Of a stretch of DNA of 64,000 bases, positions 52,340 to 62,340 are shown in pieces (position 1 is the first letter of the stretch; each line of letters starts with the position of its first letter). The position numbers and the translations under genes were made by a program. The DNA comes from Streptomyces sp. Go-475 (GTDB taxonomy: Bacteria; Actinomycetota; Actinomycetes; Streptomycetales; Streptomycetaceae). The notes under the pieces are model-generated. The model was not told where the DNA came from, did not search any database, and saw only the letters and a list, made by a program, of their open reading frames with translations. The stretch spans positions 2,399,501 through 2,463,500 of the forward strand of contig NZ_CP026121.1 of the NCBI RefSeq assembly GCF_003330845.1. Direction: 5' to 3'.

Positions 52340-54388
52340 TCAGAGGGAACTCGTCGATCTGCTGCTCGAAGGCACCTCCGGCTGGTCCCGCTCGGCGGCG
52401 GCGGTGGCGGGCCTGGGCCCCGAGAGCACGTACGTCAGCGCGAAGCCCGCGCCGACCACCACCGCTCCCCCGGCCGCGTCGAGCACCCAGTGGTTGGCGG
52501 TCGCGACGATCGCCGAGGCCGTGCACAGCGGGTGCAGCAGCCCCAGCGCCTTCAGCCACCACCGGGACGCCAGCACGGCGATCACGACGCCGCACCACAG
52601 CGACCAGCCGAAGTGCAGGGACGGCATGGCCGCGTACTGGTTGGTGAGGGCCGTGAGCGTGCCGTAGTCGGGCTGGGAGAAGTCCTGGACGCCGTGGACG
52701 GTGTCGATGAAGCCGAGCGTCGGCATCAGGCGGGGCGGGGCCAGCGGGTAGAGCCAGAAACCGACCAGGGCCAGCAGGGTGGCGAAGCCGAGGGCGGAGC
52801 GGGCCCAGCGGTACTCGGCCGGGCGGCGCCAGTACAGGATCGCGAGGACCGTCAGCGGGACGGCGAAGTGGAACGACGTGTAGTAGTAGTCGAAGAAGTT
52901 CCGCAGCCAGTCGATCCGCACGACGGTGTGGTTGACCCAGTGCTCGATGTCGATGCGCAGGGCGCGCTCGAGGCCGTACACCTGCATGCCGTGCTCCTCG
53001 GCCTCGGCCCGCCCGGCCGAGTTGCTGCCGCCGGTGGCGGCGAGCCGGACCTGGGAGTAGGCGGCGTAGGTGACCCGGATGAGGAGGAGTTCCAGGAGGA
53101 GGTTGGGCCTGGTGAGGACCCGGCGCAGGAAGGGCACCAGCGGTACCCGCCGGAAGCGGGCCGGGGCGGCGGGGGCGTACTCGGTGGGGATCGGCTGCCG
53201 GTAGTACGGCGAGGTGCGGGACAGGAACGGCACGGCCGTGGCGGCGGCGAGGGCGGCCAGCAGGACGAGGTTGGTGCGCAGCGGGTCCAGCGACTGCATG
53301 TCGGGCAGCAGCATCCTGGTGGGCAGGGTCATGACCAGGACGACGGCGACCGGCCACACGTACCGGTCGGAGGCGCGTCGGCCGGCCCGGCCGACGACCG
53401 CGAGCAGTATCCACAGCAGCTGGTGCTGCCAGGCCGTGGGCGAGACGACGATCGCGGCGCAGCCGGTGATGGCGACGGCGAGCAGCAGCTGGCCGTCGCG
53501 GAAGCAGCGGACGGCGCGGCGCAGGGCGAGGACGGCGACGGCCGCGCCGATCGACAGGAAGAGGGCGACCTCCGGGGGGCCGCTCAGGCCGAGCCGGAGC
53601 AGGGCGCCGTGCAGGGACTGGTTGGCGAGGTCGTCGGCCGGGCCGCCGAGGCCGACGCCCGCCATGTGGTGGACCCAGTAGCGGTAGGAGTCGTCCGGCA
53701 TCGCCGCCCAGGCGAGCCCGGTGCAGGCGGCGAACGTGACGCCGGTGGAGAGCGCGGCGCGTCTGCGGCCGGTGAACCACAGCAGGGGCGTGAAGAGCAG
53801 CAGGGTGGGCTGGAGCGCGGCCGCGACGCCGATGAGCAGGCCGCTGGCGCGCTGGCCGTGGGCGACGAAGCAGCCCAGCAGGACGAGGAGGACCGGGATG
53901 ATGCTGGTCTGGCCCAGCCACAGGGTGTTGCGGACGGGCAGGGACAGCATCAGGAGGCTGATGGCGACCGGGGCGGCCAGCAGGGCCGTGCGGCGGCTGA
54001 CCGGCTGGGGCAGGGCGCGGGCGGCGATCAGGCCGAGGGCCACGACCAGCAGCAGTGTGCCGAAGGTCCAGCCCCAGCCGAGGGCCTGTTCGGCCGAACG
54101 GGTGAGGGGTTTGAGGACGAGGCCGCTGAACGGGGTGCCGGTGAAGCGGGTCGAGTCGTACAGGGAGCCGTTGACGTGCAGGACGCCGTTCGGCCCGAGC
54201 CAGGTCTCCAGGTCCGTCAGGCGCTCGCCGCGCGGAGTGGCGAGGACGACGGCCACCTGGCGTGCCGCGAGGAGTGCCGCGATCAGCCAGAGGCCGAGGC
54301 GGGCCACGCGCAGGCGTGCCCGGGCCCCGCCGACGGCCGTCGCTCCGAGTGCTTCCGCCGGTCGTCCGCCGTGATCCGCGTTCGTCAC
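52340..54388 (-). CDS. GT87-like membrane protein fused to PAP2 phosphatase domain
   Basis: The 682-residue protein carries two membrane modules. Residues 1-400 have about 10 helices and resemble GT87 polyprenol-linked mannosyltransferases (LTDLETWLGPNG with an acidic pair in the first loop). Residues about 440-665 are an inositolphosphotransferase/PAP2_3-like domain with the catalytic pattern in MPSLHFGWSLWC and TANHWVLDAAGG, two His and an Asp facing the membrane surface. The pair could link sugar transfer to recycling of a lipid phosphate. The C-terminal tail is Ser-rich. The GTG start lies right after GGGGAG, an unusually short spacing. Confidence 0.88.
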   Translation of the reverse strand: MTNADHGGRPAEALGATAVGGARARLRVARLGLWLIAALLAARQVAVVLATPRGERLTDLETWLGPNGVLHVNGSLYDSTRFTGTPFSGLVLKPLTRSAEQALGWGWTFGTLLLVVALGLIAARALPQPVSRRTALLAAPVAISLLMLSLPVRNTLWLGQTSIIPVLLVLLGCFVAHGQRASGLLIGVAAALQPTLLLFTPLLWFTGRRRAALSTGVTFAACTGLAWAAMPDDSYRYWVHHMAGVGLGGPADDLANQSLHGALLRLGLSGPPEVALFLSIGAAVAVLALRRAVRCFRDGQLLLAVAITGCAAIVVSPTAWQHQLLWILLAVVGRAGRRASDRYVWPVAVVLVMTLPTRMLLPDMQSLDPLRTNLVLLAALAAATAVPFLSRTSPYYRQPIPTEYAPAAPARFRRVPLVPFLRRVLTRPNLLLELLLIRVTYAAYSQVRLAATGGSNSAGRAEAEEHGMQVYGLERALRIDIEHWVNHTVVRIDWLRNFFDYYYTSFHFAVPLTVLAILYWRRPAEYRWARSALGFATLLALVGFWLYPLAPPRLMPTLGFIDTVHGVQDFSQPDYGTLTALTNQYAAMPSLHFGWSLWCGVVIAVLASRWWLKALGLLHPLCTASAIVATANHWVLDAAGGAVVVGAGFALTYVLSGPRPATAAAERDQPEVPSSSRSTSSL

Positions 54389-54732
54389 TCCCCGTCGGCC
54401 TCCCGCCCCAGTGGTTGGTCGCCTCCGGGAGGAAGACGCGGGCTACCCCCGGTTCACCTGACGTCCGTCCTCCTTTTGTCCGGAAGACGATAGTCCGCAG
54501 GGTGGGTGGTCGCCTCTCCTCGACGCGAGAAGGATCACATCAAGATCCCGTGGGAACCGCTGCCGACCGGGCATACGTGCCTGCACAACCGGTATTTAGC
54601 TGCACCCTGCAACGAAAGGCGTACCGCCCGTAAAGGGACTTTATCCGCCTATCGTCGTTTTTTCGGCCCGTACGACAGCGCCGCCGCGCGGGACCGTGTC
54701 CCTGTCCCCGTCGAAAGGTAGGCGAGCGAGTC
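54389..54732. promoter_or_regulatory. 344-bp divergent intergenic region with AT-rich promoter and TAAAG-N3-CTTTA repeat
   Basis: This gap separates the GT87-PAP2 gene from the MFS gene. It holds no convincing gene. Between about 54580 and 54670 it is clearly A/T-richer than its surroundings, with a perfect TAAAGGGACTTTA inverted repeat (54631-54643) and a TTTTTT run, suggesting the MFS promoter and an operator. Confidence 0.45.
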
Positions 54733-56115
54733 TTGTCGACTGCCTCAGTCGTCGCTCCCCCGTCCGTCATGAAGAGCCGCACAGCGAAGGCCCAGGACGC
54801 CACCGTCACCGACCCCGCGCTGGTCAAGCGCGCCGTGAAGGCGGCCGCGCTGGGCAACGCGATGGAATGGTTCGACTTCGGTGTCTACAGCTACATCGCG
54901 GTCACGCTGGGCAAGGTCTTCTTCCCCTCGGGCAACCCCACCGCCCAGCTGCTGTCCACGTTCGGCGCCTTCGCCGCGGCCTTCCTGGTCCGCCCCCTCG
55001 GCGGCATGGTCTTCGGCCCGCTCGGCGACCGCGTCGGCCGCCAGAAGGTCCTCGCCCTCACCATGATCATGATGGCGGCGGGCACCTTCGCGATCGGTCT
55101 GATCCCGTCGTACGCGACGATCGGTGTCGGCGCGCCGATCCTGCTTCTCGTGGCCCGCCTCGTGCAGGGCTTCTCCACCGGCGGCGAGTACGCCGGTGCC
55201 TCGACCTTCATCGCCGAGTACGCGCCCGACAAGCGGCGCGGCTTCCTCGGCAGCTGGCTGGAGTTCGGCACGCTCGCCGGCTACATCGGCGGCGCCGGCC
55301 TGGTCACGCTGATGACCGCCCTGCTCTCCGCCGACGACCTCACCTCCTGGGGCTGGCGCATCCCGTTCCTGATCGCTGGCCCGATGGGCCTCATCGGCCT
55401 CTACCTGCGGCTGCGCCTGGAGGAGACCCCGGCGTTCGCCGCCGAGGTCGCCAAGGCCGAGAAGGACCGGCCCAAGGTGCCGCTGCGCGAGATGATCACC
55501 GGCCAGTGGCGGGCGCTGCTGCTCTGCGTCGGCCTGGTGCTGGTCTTCAACGTCACCGACTACATGCTGCTGTCGTACATGCCGAGCTACCTGACCGGTC
55601 AGCTCCACTACGACGAGACGCACGGCCTGCTCGTCGTCCTCGGCGTGATGGCCCTGATGATGATCGTCCAGCCGTTCGCCGGCGCGCTGACCGACCGGGT
55701 CGGCCGCCGTCCGGTGATCGCCGCCGGCTGCGCGGGCTTCCTGCTGCTGTCCGTCCCGGCCCTGCTGCTGATCCGCGAGGGCAGCCTGCTCGCGGTCGCG
55801 CTCGGCATGGGCGCGCTGGGCCTGCTGCTGGTCTGCTTCACGGCGTCGATGCCCTCGGCGCTGCCGGCCCTGTTCCCCACCAAGGTCCGCTACGGCTCGC
55901 TGTCCATCGGCTTCAACGTCTCGGTGTCCCTGTTCGGCGGCACGACCCCGCTGGTGGTCACGGCCCTGATCGGCGCGACCGGCAACATGATGATGCCCGC
56001 GTACTACATGATGGCCGCGGCCGTGATCGGCGGCTTCGCGGTGTGGCGCATGACGGAGTCGGCGGGCCGCCCACTCCCCGGTTCGGCCCCCTCGGTGGCA
56101 GCACGGGACCACTGA
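54733..56115 (+). CDS. MFS transporter, metabolite/H+ symporter (ProP-like)
   Basis: The 460-residue transporter has 12 helices and the metabolite:H+ symporter signatures NAMEWFDFGVYSY in helix 1, GPLGDRVGRQKVL as motif A and RLVQGFSTGGEYAGAST in helix 4. Such proteins import osmolytes (proline, betaine), citrate, ketoglutarate or similar. Helix 7-12 features include LTDRVGRRPVIAAG. The likely start is TTG 54733; the next in-frame ATG (54769) lacks a ribosome binding site. A promoter with a TAAAG-N3-CTTTA repeat lies upstream. The substrate is not certain; an osmoprotectant is most likely by family. Confidence 0.9.
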   Translation: MSTASVVAPPSVMKSRTAKAQDATVTDPALVKRAVKAAALGNAMEWFDFGVYSYIAVTLGKVFFPSGNPTAQLLSTFGAFAAAFLVRPLGGMVFGPLGDRVGRQKVLALTMIMMAAGTFAIGLIPSYATIGVGAPILLLVARLVQGFSTGGEYAGASTFIAEYAPDKRRGFLGSWLEFGTLAGYIGGAGLVTLMTALLSADDLTSWGWRIPFLIAGPMGLIGLYLRLRLEETPAFAAEVAKAEKDRPKVPLREMITGQWRALLLCVGLVLVFNVTDYMLLSYMPSYLTGQLHYDETHGLLVVLGVMALMMIVQPFAGALTDRVGRRPVIAAGCAGFLLLSVPALLLIREGSLLAVALGMGALGLLLVCFTASMPSALPALFPTKVRYGSLSIGFNVSVSLFGGTTPLVVTALIGATGNMMMPAYYMMAAAVIGGFAVWRMTESAGRPLPGSAPSVAARDH

Positions 56116-56566
56116 GCGCCCTCTCGGCGGCAGCGCGCCGGCACCTTGCCCCTCGGCCTCCACCGCGGACGGGGACGCCGCCGGGCGCGAACCGGGAGGC
56201 AGTGGCTGTGGGGGGGGACTGCGACCCCGGCTCACGCGTCCGGTGCGGCCCTTGCCCGCGGGCCCAGTGTCACCGTTGCCCGCGCGCCGGTCGCGCCCCG
56301 CCACCGCACCCGGGGCCACCCCCCACCCCACTTCCACGCCCGGGTGCCACCCCGCCCCGCACGCCCGGGGTCACCTCGCTGCCCCGCCTGGATGCCACCC
56401 CGCCCGGCACGCCCGGCGCGACCCGCCCCCACACCCTGCCCGGTCGGGACGTGCCCGGCCAGGAGGCGGTCATTCGGCGGTCTCGTCGGGTCGCGCGAAA
56501 CCCGGGCCGTTTGCGATCGTTGGCCTGCTGGTTAGCGTTCCTGACTAGGTACAGAAAGGCAGCCGC
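56116..56566. other. 451-bp intergenic region with degenerate C-rich repeats
   Basis: No gene is supported here. Between about 56290 and 56450 the + strand is extremely C-rich, with irregular repeats of the type CCCGCACGCCCGG and ATGCCACCCCGC, spaced about 30-60 bases. It may be a decayed repeat-coding segment or a structured region. The last 60 bases before the O-methyltransferase start are less GC-rich and look promoter-like (TTAGCGTTCCTGACTAGGTA). Confidence 0.45.
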
Positions 56567-57238
56567 ATGAGCGAGTCGCACGTCTGGGACGAGGTCGACG
56601 CCTACTTCACCGCCCACCTCGCCCCGGACGACGAAGCCCTGGCGGCGGCCCTGCGCGACAGCGACGCCGCCGGGCTCCCGCACATCAGCGTCGCGGCGAA
56701 CCAGGGCAAGCTCCTCCAGCTCCTGGCCCAGATCCAGGGCGCGCGCCACATCCTGGAGATCGGCACGCTCGGCGGATACAGCACCATCTGGCTGGGCCGC
56801 GCCCTGCCCGCCGACGGGCGGCTGATCTCCCTGGAGTACGACCCCAAGCACGCCGAGGTCGCCGTCCGCAACATCGCCCGGGCCGGCCTCGACAAGCTCG
56901 TCGAGGTGCGGGTGGGCCCGGCCCTGGAGTCGCTGCCCAAGCTGGCCGACGAGAACCCGCCCCCGTTCGACCTGGTCTTCATCGACGCCGACAAGGCGAA
57001 CAACCCGCACTACGTGGACTGGGCCGTCCGACTCTCCAGCACGGGCAGCCTGATCGTCCTCGACAACGTGGTCCGCGGCGGCCGGGTGACCGACGCGGAC
57101 AGCACCGCCCCGGACGTCATGGGCACCCGCGCCGCCATCGAACTGATCGGCAGCCACCCGAGGTTGAGCGGGACGGCGATCCAGACGGTCGGCACGAAGG
57201 GGTACGACGGGTTCGCGCTCGCGCGGGTGCTGGCCTGA
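56567..57238 (+). CDS. O-methyltransferase, COMT/CCoAOMT type
   Basis: The 223-residue protein matches the methyltransferase 3 family (MdmC, caffeoyl-CoA O-methyltransferase): HILEIGTLGGYSTIWLGRAL (motif I), LISLEYDPKHAEVA, and the metal site FIDADKANNPHYVDW with LIVLDNVVRGG. Enzymes of this kind methylate catechol-like hydroxyls with a divalent cation. The ATG has AAAGG 8 bases upstream. It follows a 451-bp gap and is convergent with the FHA gene. The mycobacterial homologue Rv0187 is structurally known; natural substrates here are not known. Confidence 0.93.
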   Translation: MSESHVWDEVDAYFTAHLAPDDEALAAALRDSDAAGLPHISVAANQGKLLQLLAQIQGARHILEIGTLGGYSTIWLGRALPADGRLISLEYDPKHAEVAVRNIARAGLDKLVEVRVGPALESLPKLADENPPPFDLVFIDADKANNPHYVDWAVRLSSTGSLIVLDNVVRGGRVTDADSTAPDVMGTRAAIELIGSHPRLSGTAIQTVGTKGYDGFALARVLA

Positions 57239-57262
57239 CGCCGGGCCGTCCCCCGCCGGCGG

Positions 57263-57655
57263 TCACACCTCGTGGTAGAAGCCCACGTTGACGCTGCGCG
57301 GGGCGGTGCGGTCCTGCACGATGATCTCGCCGCTGCCGCCCCTGGGCAGCGGGACGGTACCGCCGTAGGCGAGGGGCTGGGCGTACTCCCCGACCGTCAG
57401 GCGGACTTCGGAGGACGGGTCGGGCTGGGAGCCGCGCAGCCACGTGACCTGCCAGGTGCCGTCGGGCCCGCAGAGGAACTCCAGGTGCACACGGGAGACG
57501 AACAGCCAGTCGTCCGGCGTGCTGAGCCGGCACACCGACTTGTCGCGGCCCACCCGCAGCACGGCACCCGGCTCGCTGGGCGCGTCGGCCATGAGCATGC
57601 CGGCCGTGGCACCCTCCTCCGCCGCGGAAACGGCGGCCATGGTGAGTTCGAGCAC
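57263..57655 (-). CDS. FHA domain protein
   Basis: The 130-residue protein is almost entirely a forkhead-associated domain: AVLRVGRDKSVCRLSTPDDW, then the phosphothreonine-binding FVSRVHLEF (SR-x-H) and LRGSQPDPSSEVRL in place of the usual NGT loop. It should bind phosphothreonine peptides, probably from Ser/Thr kinase substrates. The open frame extends upstream, but GTG 57655 has AGGAGGAG with a 5-base spacer and gives a sensible start. It is divergent from the DUF1992 gene. A partner kinase is not in this window. Confidence 0.85.
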   Translation of the reverse strand: MLELTMAAVSAAEEGATAGMLMADAPSEPGAVLRVGRDKSVCRLSTPDDWLFVSRVHLEFLCGPDGTWQVTWLRGSQPDPSSEVRLTVGEYAQPLAYGGTVPLPRGGSGEIIVQDRTAPRSVNVGFYHEV

Positions 57656-57744
57656 GTGCGCTCCTCCTGAGACGTCCTGAACGGGCCTGCAAGCCCGCCG
57701 CATGATAGAACGCCCGGCCGCGCGGTGTCCGGCACAATGGGTTC

Positions 57745-58188
57745 ATGACCGAACGAAAGCCACCCGGCGTCGACTTCGAGTCCTGGGTCGACAAACAGAT
57801 CCGTGACGCGGAGGCGCGCGGTGAGTTCGAACGGTTGCCCGGGGCGGGCCGGCCGCTCCCGCCCGACGTCGAGAGCACGTACGACGAACTGTGGTGGGTC
57901 AAGCGGAAGATGGCCCGCGAGGGCTTCTCGGTGCTCCCGCCGGCGCTGGCGCTGCGCAAGGAGGCCGAGGACGCGCTGCCGGCGGCCCTCGCGGCCCCCT
58001 CGGAGCGCATCGCGCGGAAGATCATCGACGAGGTCAACGACAAGATCCGCACGATGATGTTCAAGCCGCCGCCCGGCCCCCCGCTGGGAAAGAAGCCGTA
58101 CGACGTCGAGGACGTCGTACGGCAGTGGCGGGAGCGCCGGGCGGAGCGGGGACCGGGCGGTTCACCCGGGCCCCGGTCAGACGTGTAG
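57745..58188 (+). CDS. DUF1992 (DnaJ homologue C28-like) protein
   Basis: The 147-residue protein carries the DUF1992 signature WVDKQIRDAEARGEFERLPG, then GRPLPPD and LRKEAEDALPAAL. The domain occurs in bacteria and in human DNAJC28; its function is unknown. Here it stands without a J domain. The C terminus is Arg/Gly/Pro-rich. The ATG gives the typical start. It overlaps the convergent gene at 58177 by 12 bases. Confidence 0.93.
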   Translation: MTERKPPGVDFESWVDKQIRDAEARGEFERLPGAGRPLPPDVESTYDELWWVKRKMAREGFSVLPPALALRKEAEDALPAALAAPSERIARKIIDEVNDKIRTMMFKPPPGPPLGKKPYDVEDVVRQWRERRAERGPGGSPGPRSDV

Positions 58189-58719
58189 CAGTCGTTCCGC
58201 CAGTTCGCGGTAGTCCTTCAGGGCCAGCCGCAGCTGCTCGGTGTCGGCGGACGACACGGGCTTGCCCTCGCCGCCCTCGACCGACTGCCAGGAGTGCCGC
58301 AGGGTGCGGCGGCGCTGCGTCACGGCCTCGGTGAAGCGGGCCGCGATCTCCTCCAGCACGTGGTCGGCCTCCTCGACGGCGGCTCGGGGGCCGTCGACGA
58401 ACCCGGCGACCGCGTGCTGGAGCTGCGAGCCGAGCTTGTCGGACTCGTCGTGGGGCAGGAGGTGGGCGCGGACGCCCGGGGCGCCCTCGCGGGAGCCGGT
58501 CTCACGGGCCCCCGTCTCACGGGAGCCCGCCTCGCGCGGGCCGGTGCGGTCTCCGGTGGGAGCGGTGCCGGCCGCTGTGAGCCGGCTCTCCCCGGGGGCA
58601 CCAGGGGTGTGCGCGCCGGTGGCGCGGTCCGTGCCGTGGCCGGTGCCCAGGGCGGTCTCGCCGCGGGCGTCGGGGGCCGTGGGCGTGTCGTCGCCCGGCG
58701 GTCGGGTCATGTCGGTCAT
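58177..58719 (-). CDS. Hypothetical protein with FVD-PR-EAD helix motif
   Basis: The 180-residue protein has a disordered N-terminal half (Thr/Gly/Arg/Glu-rich, with imperfect GSRETGARETG repeats) and a helical C-terminal half containing AGFVDGPRAAVEEADHVLEE and then TQRRRTLRHSWQS. The FVD-x-PR-x-AV-x-EAD motif recurs in the upstream gene of the same operon (RFVDSPREAVAEADRLLAEL), so the two share a small helical domain. No known function. ATG 58719 has AGGAGA 9 bases upstream. It begins 4 bases after the stop codon of the partner gene. Confidence 0.78.
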   Translation of the reverse strand: MTDMTRPPGDDTPTAPDARGETALGTGHGTDRATGAHTPGAPGESRLTAAGTAPTGDRTGPREAGSRETGARETGSREGAPGVRAHLLPHDESDKLGSQLQHAVAGFVDGPRAAVEEADHVLEEIAARFTEAVTQRRRTLRHSWQSVEGGEGKPVSSADTEQLRLALKDYRELAERLLHV

Positions 58720-58723
58720 CGCC

Positions 58724-59440
58724 TCAACTCTCCTTCGCCTGACGTCGGTGCATCGCCCACGGCAGGTGCCCGCCGCGGGCGGCCGGAGCCTTGCGGCCGC
58801 CGTTCAGCCCGGCCTTGTGCCGTCCGCCGTCATGGCGTCCGCCCAGGTGCGGGCCGGCGACGTGGCCGCCGCCGTCGTGGCGGGCCGGCCGCACCAGCTC
58901 CTCGAACAGGGCGCGGGCCGCCACCATGGCCTCGCGCATGTCTTCCGTTCCGATGCCGCCGTCCCGGGCGTCGTCCGCGCGCAGGTGCGCCGCGCGGTGC
59001 ACGCGCCGGTAGCCGTCCACGTGGTGGGCGTGGTGCACGGACAGCGCCGCGAGCTGCTCCTCGTACTGCCCGCCGCCGGGGAAGCCCCGGGCGCCGGCGA
59101 GCTCGGCGAGCAGCCGGTCCGCCTCGGCGACCGCCTCCCGCGGCGAGTCGACGAACCGCTCCTGGGCGGCCGTCCAGCGCGCCTCGTACTGCTCGCGCTG
59201 CGCCGGCTCCAGCGCTCGTTCGCGCAGGTCGCCGTGGCGCTCCACGCGCTCGGCGAGTTCGCGCTCGGCGGCCTTGGTGTCGCCGTCGTGCCGGGCGACG
59301 GCCAGGTCGTACTCGGGTCCGAAGCGCCGCTTCAGGCTCGGGCCGCGCCGAGCCCCTCGGGCGCGCAGGGTCATGACGGCCGCGATGATGACGACGACCG
59401 CCGCGATCACGATCAGAGCAATGATCAGGCCAGTGGACAT
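58724..59440 (-). CDS. Single-TM hypothetical protein with FVD-PR-EAD motif
   Basis: The 238-residue protein has an N-terminal membrane helix (LIIALIVIAAVVVIIAAVM), a long charged helical region (TKAAERELAERVERHGDLRE), the RFVDSPREAVAEADRLLAEL motif shared with the downstream partner, and a His/Gly/Arg-rich tail (HDGGGHVAGPHLGGRHDGG). Topology is probably N-out or N-in with a cytoplasmic body; the tail could bind metal. It forms an operon with the gene at 58177. Similar pairs occur in Streptomyces genomes but I know no tested function. Confidence 0.8.
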   Translation of the reverse strand: MSTGLIIALIVIAAVVVIIAAVMTLRARGARRGPSLKRRFGPEYDLAVARHDGDTKAAERELAERVERHGDLRERALEPAQREQYEARWTAAQERFVDSPREAVAEADRLLAELAGARGFPGGGQYEEQLAALSVHHAHHVDGYRRVHRAAHLRADDARDGGIGTEDMREAMVAARALFEELVRPARHDGGGHVAGPHLGGRHDGGRHKAGLNGGRKAPAARGGHLPWAMHRRQAKES

Positions 59441-59607
59441 GAATGCCTTCCGGGTTCTCGGCCCAACCGGCTCTCCTCGCGAGCCGGTTCGCCGGTCGGG
59501 TAGCCCGGAAGCAGGCCCCCAAACGGCGCCCCGGCCCGGCCCGGGGCGCGCGCCTCCGGGGATATCCGGTTGCGTGCGGGGTACGGCGCCCGCCGAGAAT
59601 GCCGGTC

Positions 59608-60099
59608 ATGACCTGGACCGTGGCCCCGGAACCGTACGACTCCCCCGTCGCCGCCGCCCTGTGGCGGGCGTACTACACCGAGGTCAGCGACCGCTGGTAC
59701 CTGCTGCACGAGGGGCGCCGGACCGACCCGGACGAGCTGGAGCGGGAGATCGCCGCCCAGCCGGGTGCGGATCTCGCGTCGCCGCGCGGGCGGTTGCTGG
59801 TCGCCCGGTACGGCGGCGAACCGGCCGGCACGGCGGGCGTACGGCTGCTGGACGGCATGACCGCCGAGCTGACGCGGGTCTTCCTGAAGGAGCCGATGCG
59901 CGGCAAGGGCGGTGCCACGCTGCTCGTCCGCGCCGCCGAGGACGCCGCCCGCGCGCTCGGCGCCACCCGGATGATCCTCGACACCCGCGGCGACCTCGTC
60001 GAGGCCCGCGCCCTCTACGCCCGGCTCGGCTACCGGGAGACCGAGCCGCACAACGACGACCCGTACGCCGAGCACTGGTTCGCCAAACCCCTGGCCTGA
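59608..60099 (+). CDS. GNAT family N-acetyltransferase
   Basis: The 163-residue protein has the GNAT fold: TAELTRVFLKEPMRGKGGATLLVRA with the acetyl-CoA-binding Arg-x-x-Gly-Lys-Gly loop, then AARALGATRMILDTRGD and ALYARLGYRETEP. It transfers an acetyl group from acetyl-CoA to an amine. ATG 59608 was chosen over 59599, which has no better ribosome binding site; the frame upstream is open but unlike the family. It is convergent with the MFS gene, with 2 bases between. The acceptor is not known. Confidence 0.9.
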   Translation: MTWTVAPEPYDSPVAAALWRAYYTEVSDRWYLLHEGRRTDPDELEREIAAQPGADLASPRGRLLVARYGGEPAGTAGVRLLDGMTAELTRVFLKEPMRGKGGATLLVRAAEDAARALGATRMILDTRGDLVEARALYARLGYRETEPHNDDPYAEHWFAKPLA

Positions 60100-60101
60100 G
60101 C

Positions 60102-62204
<2,103 letters not shown>

Positions 62205-62340
62205 TTATGGCCCGCTGAGCCCTTTTGGAAGCGATGGTTCCGGGGGCTCGTCGAACGCACTGTGGAGGAGATCTGGATAATCTCTGAAGTTCACGAGGGG
62301 AGCTTCGCGAGGGGGAGTTCGCGAGGGGAGGGAGGAACGC

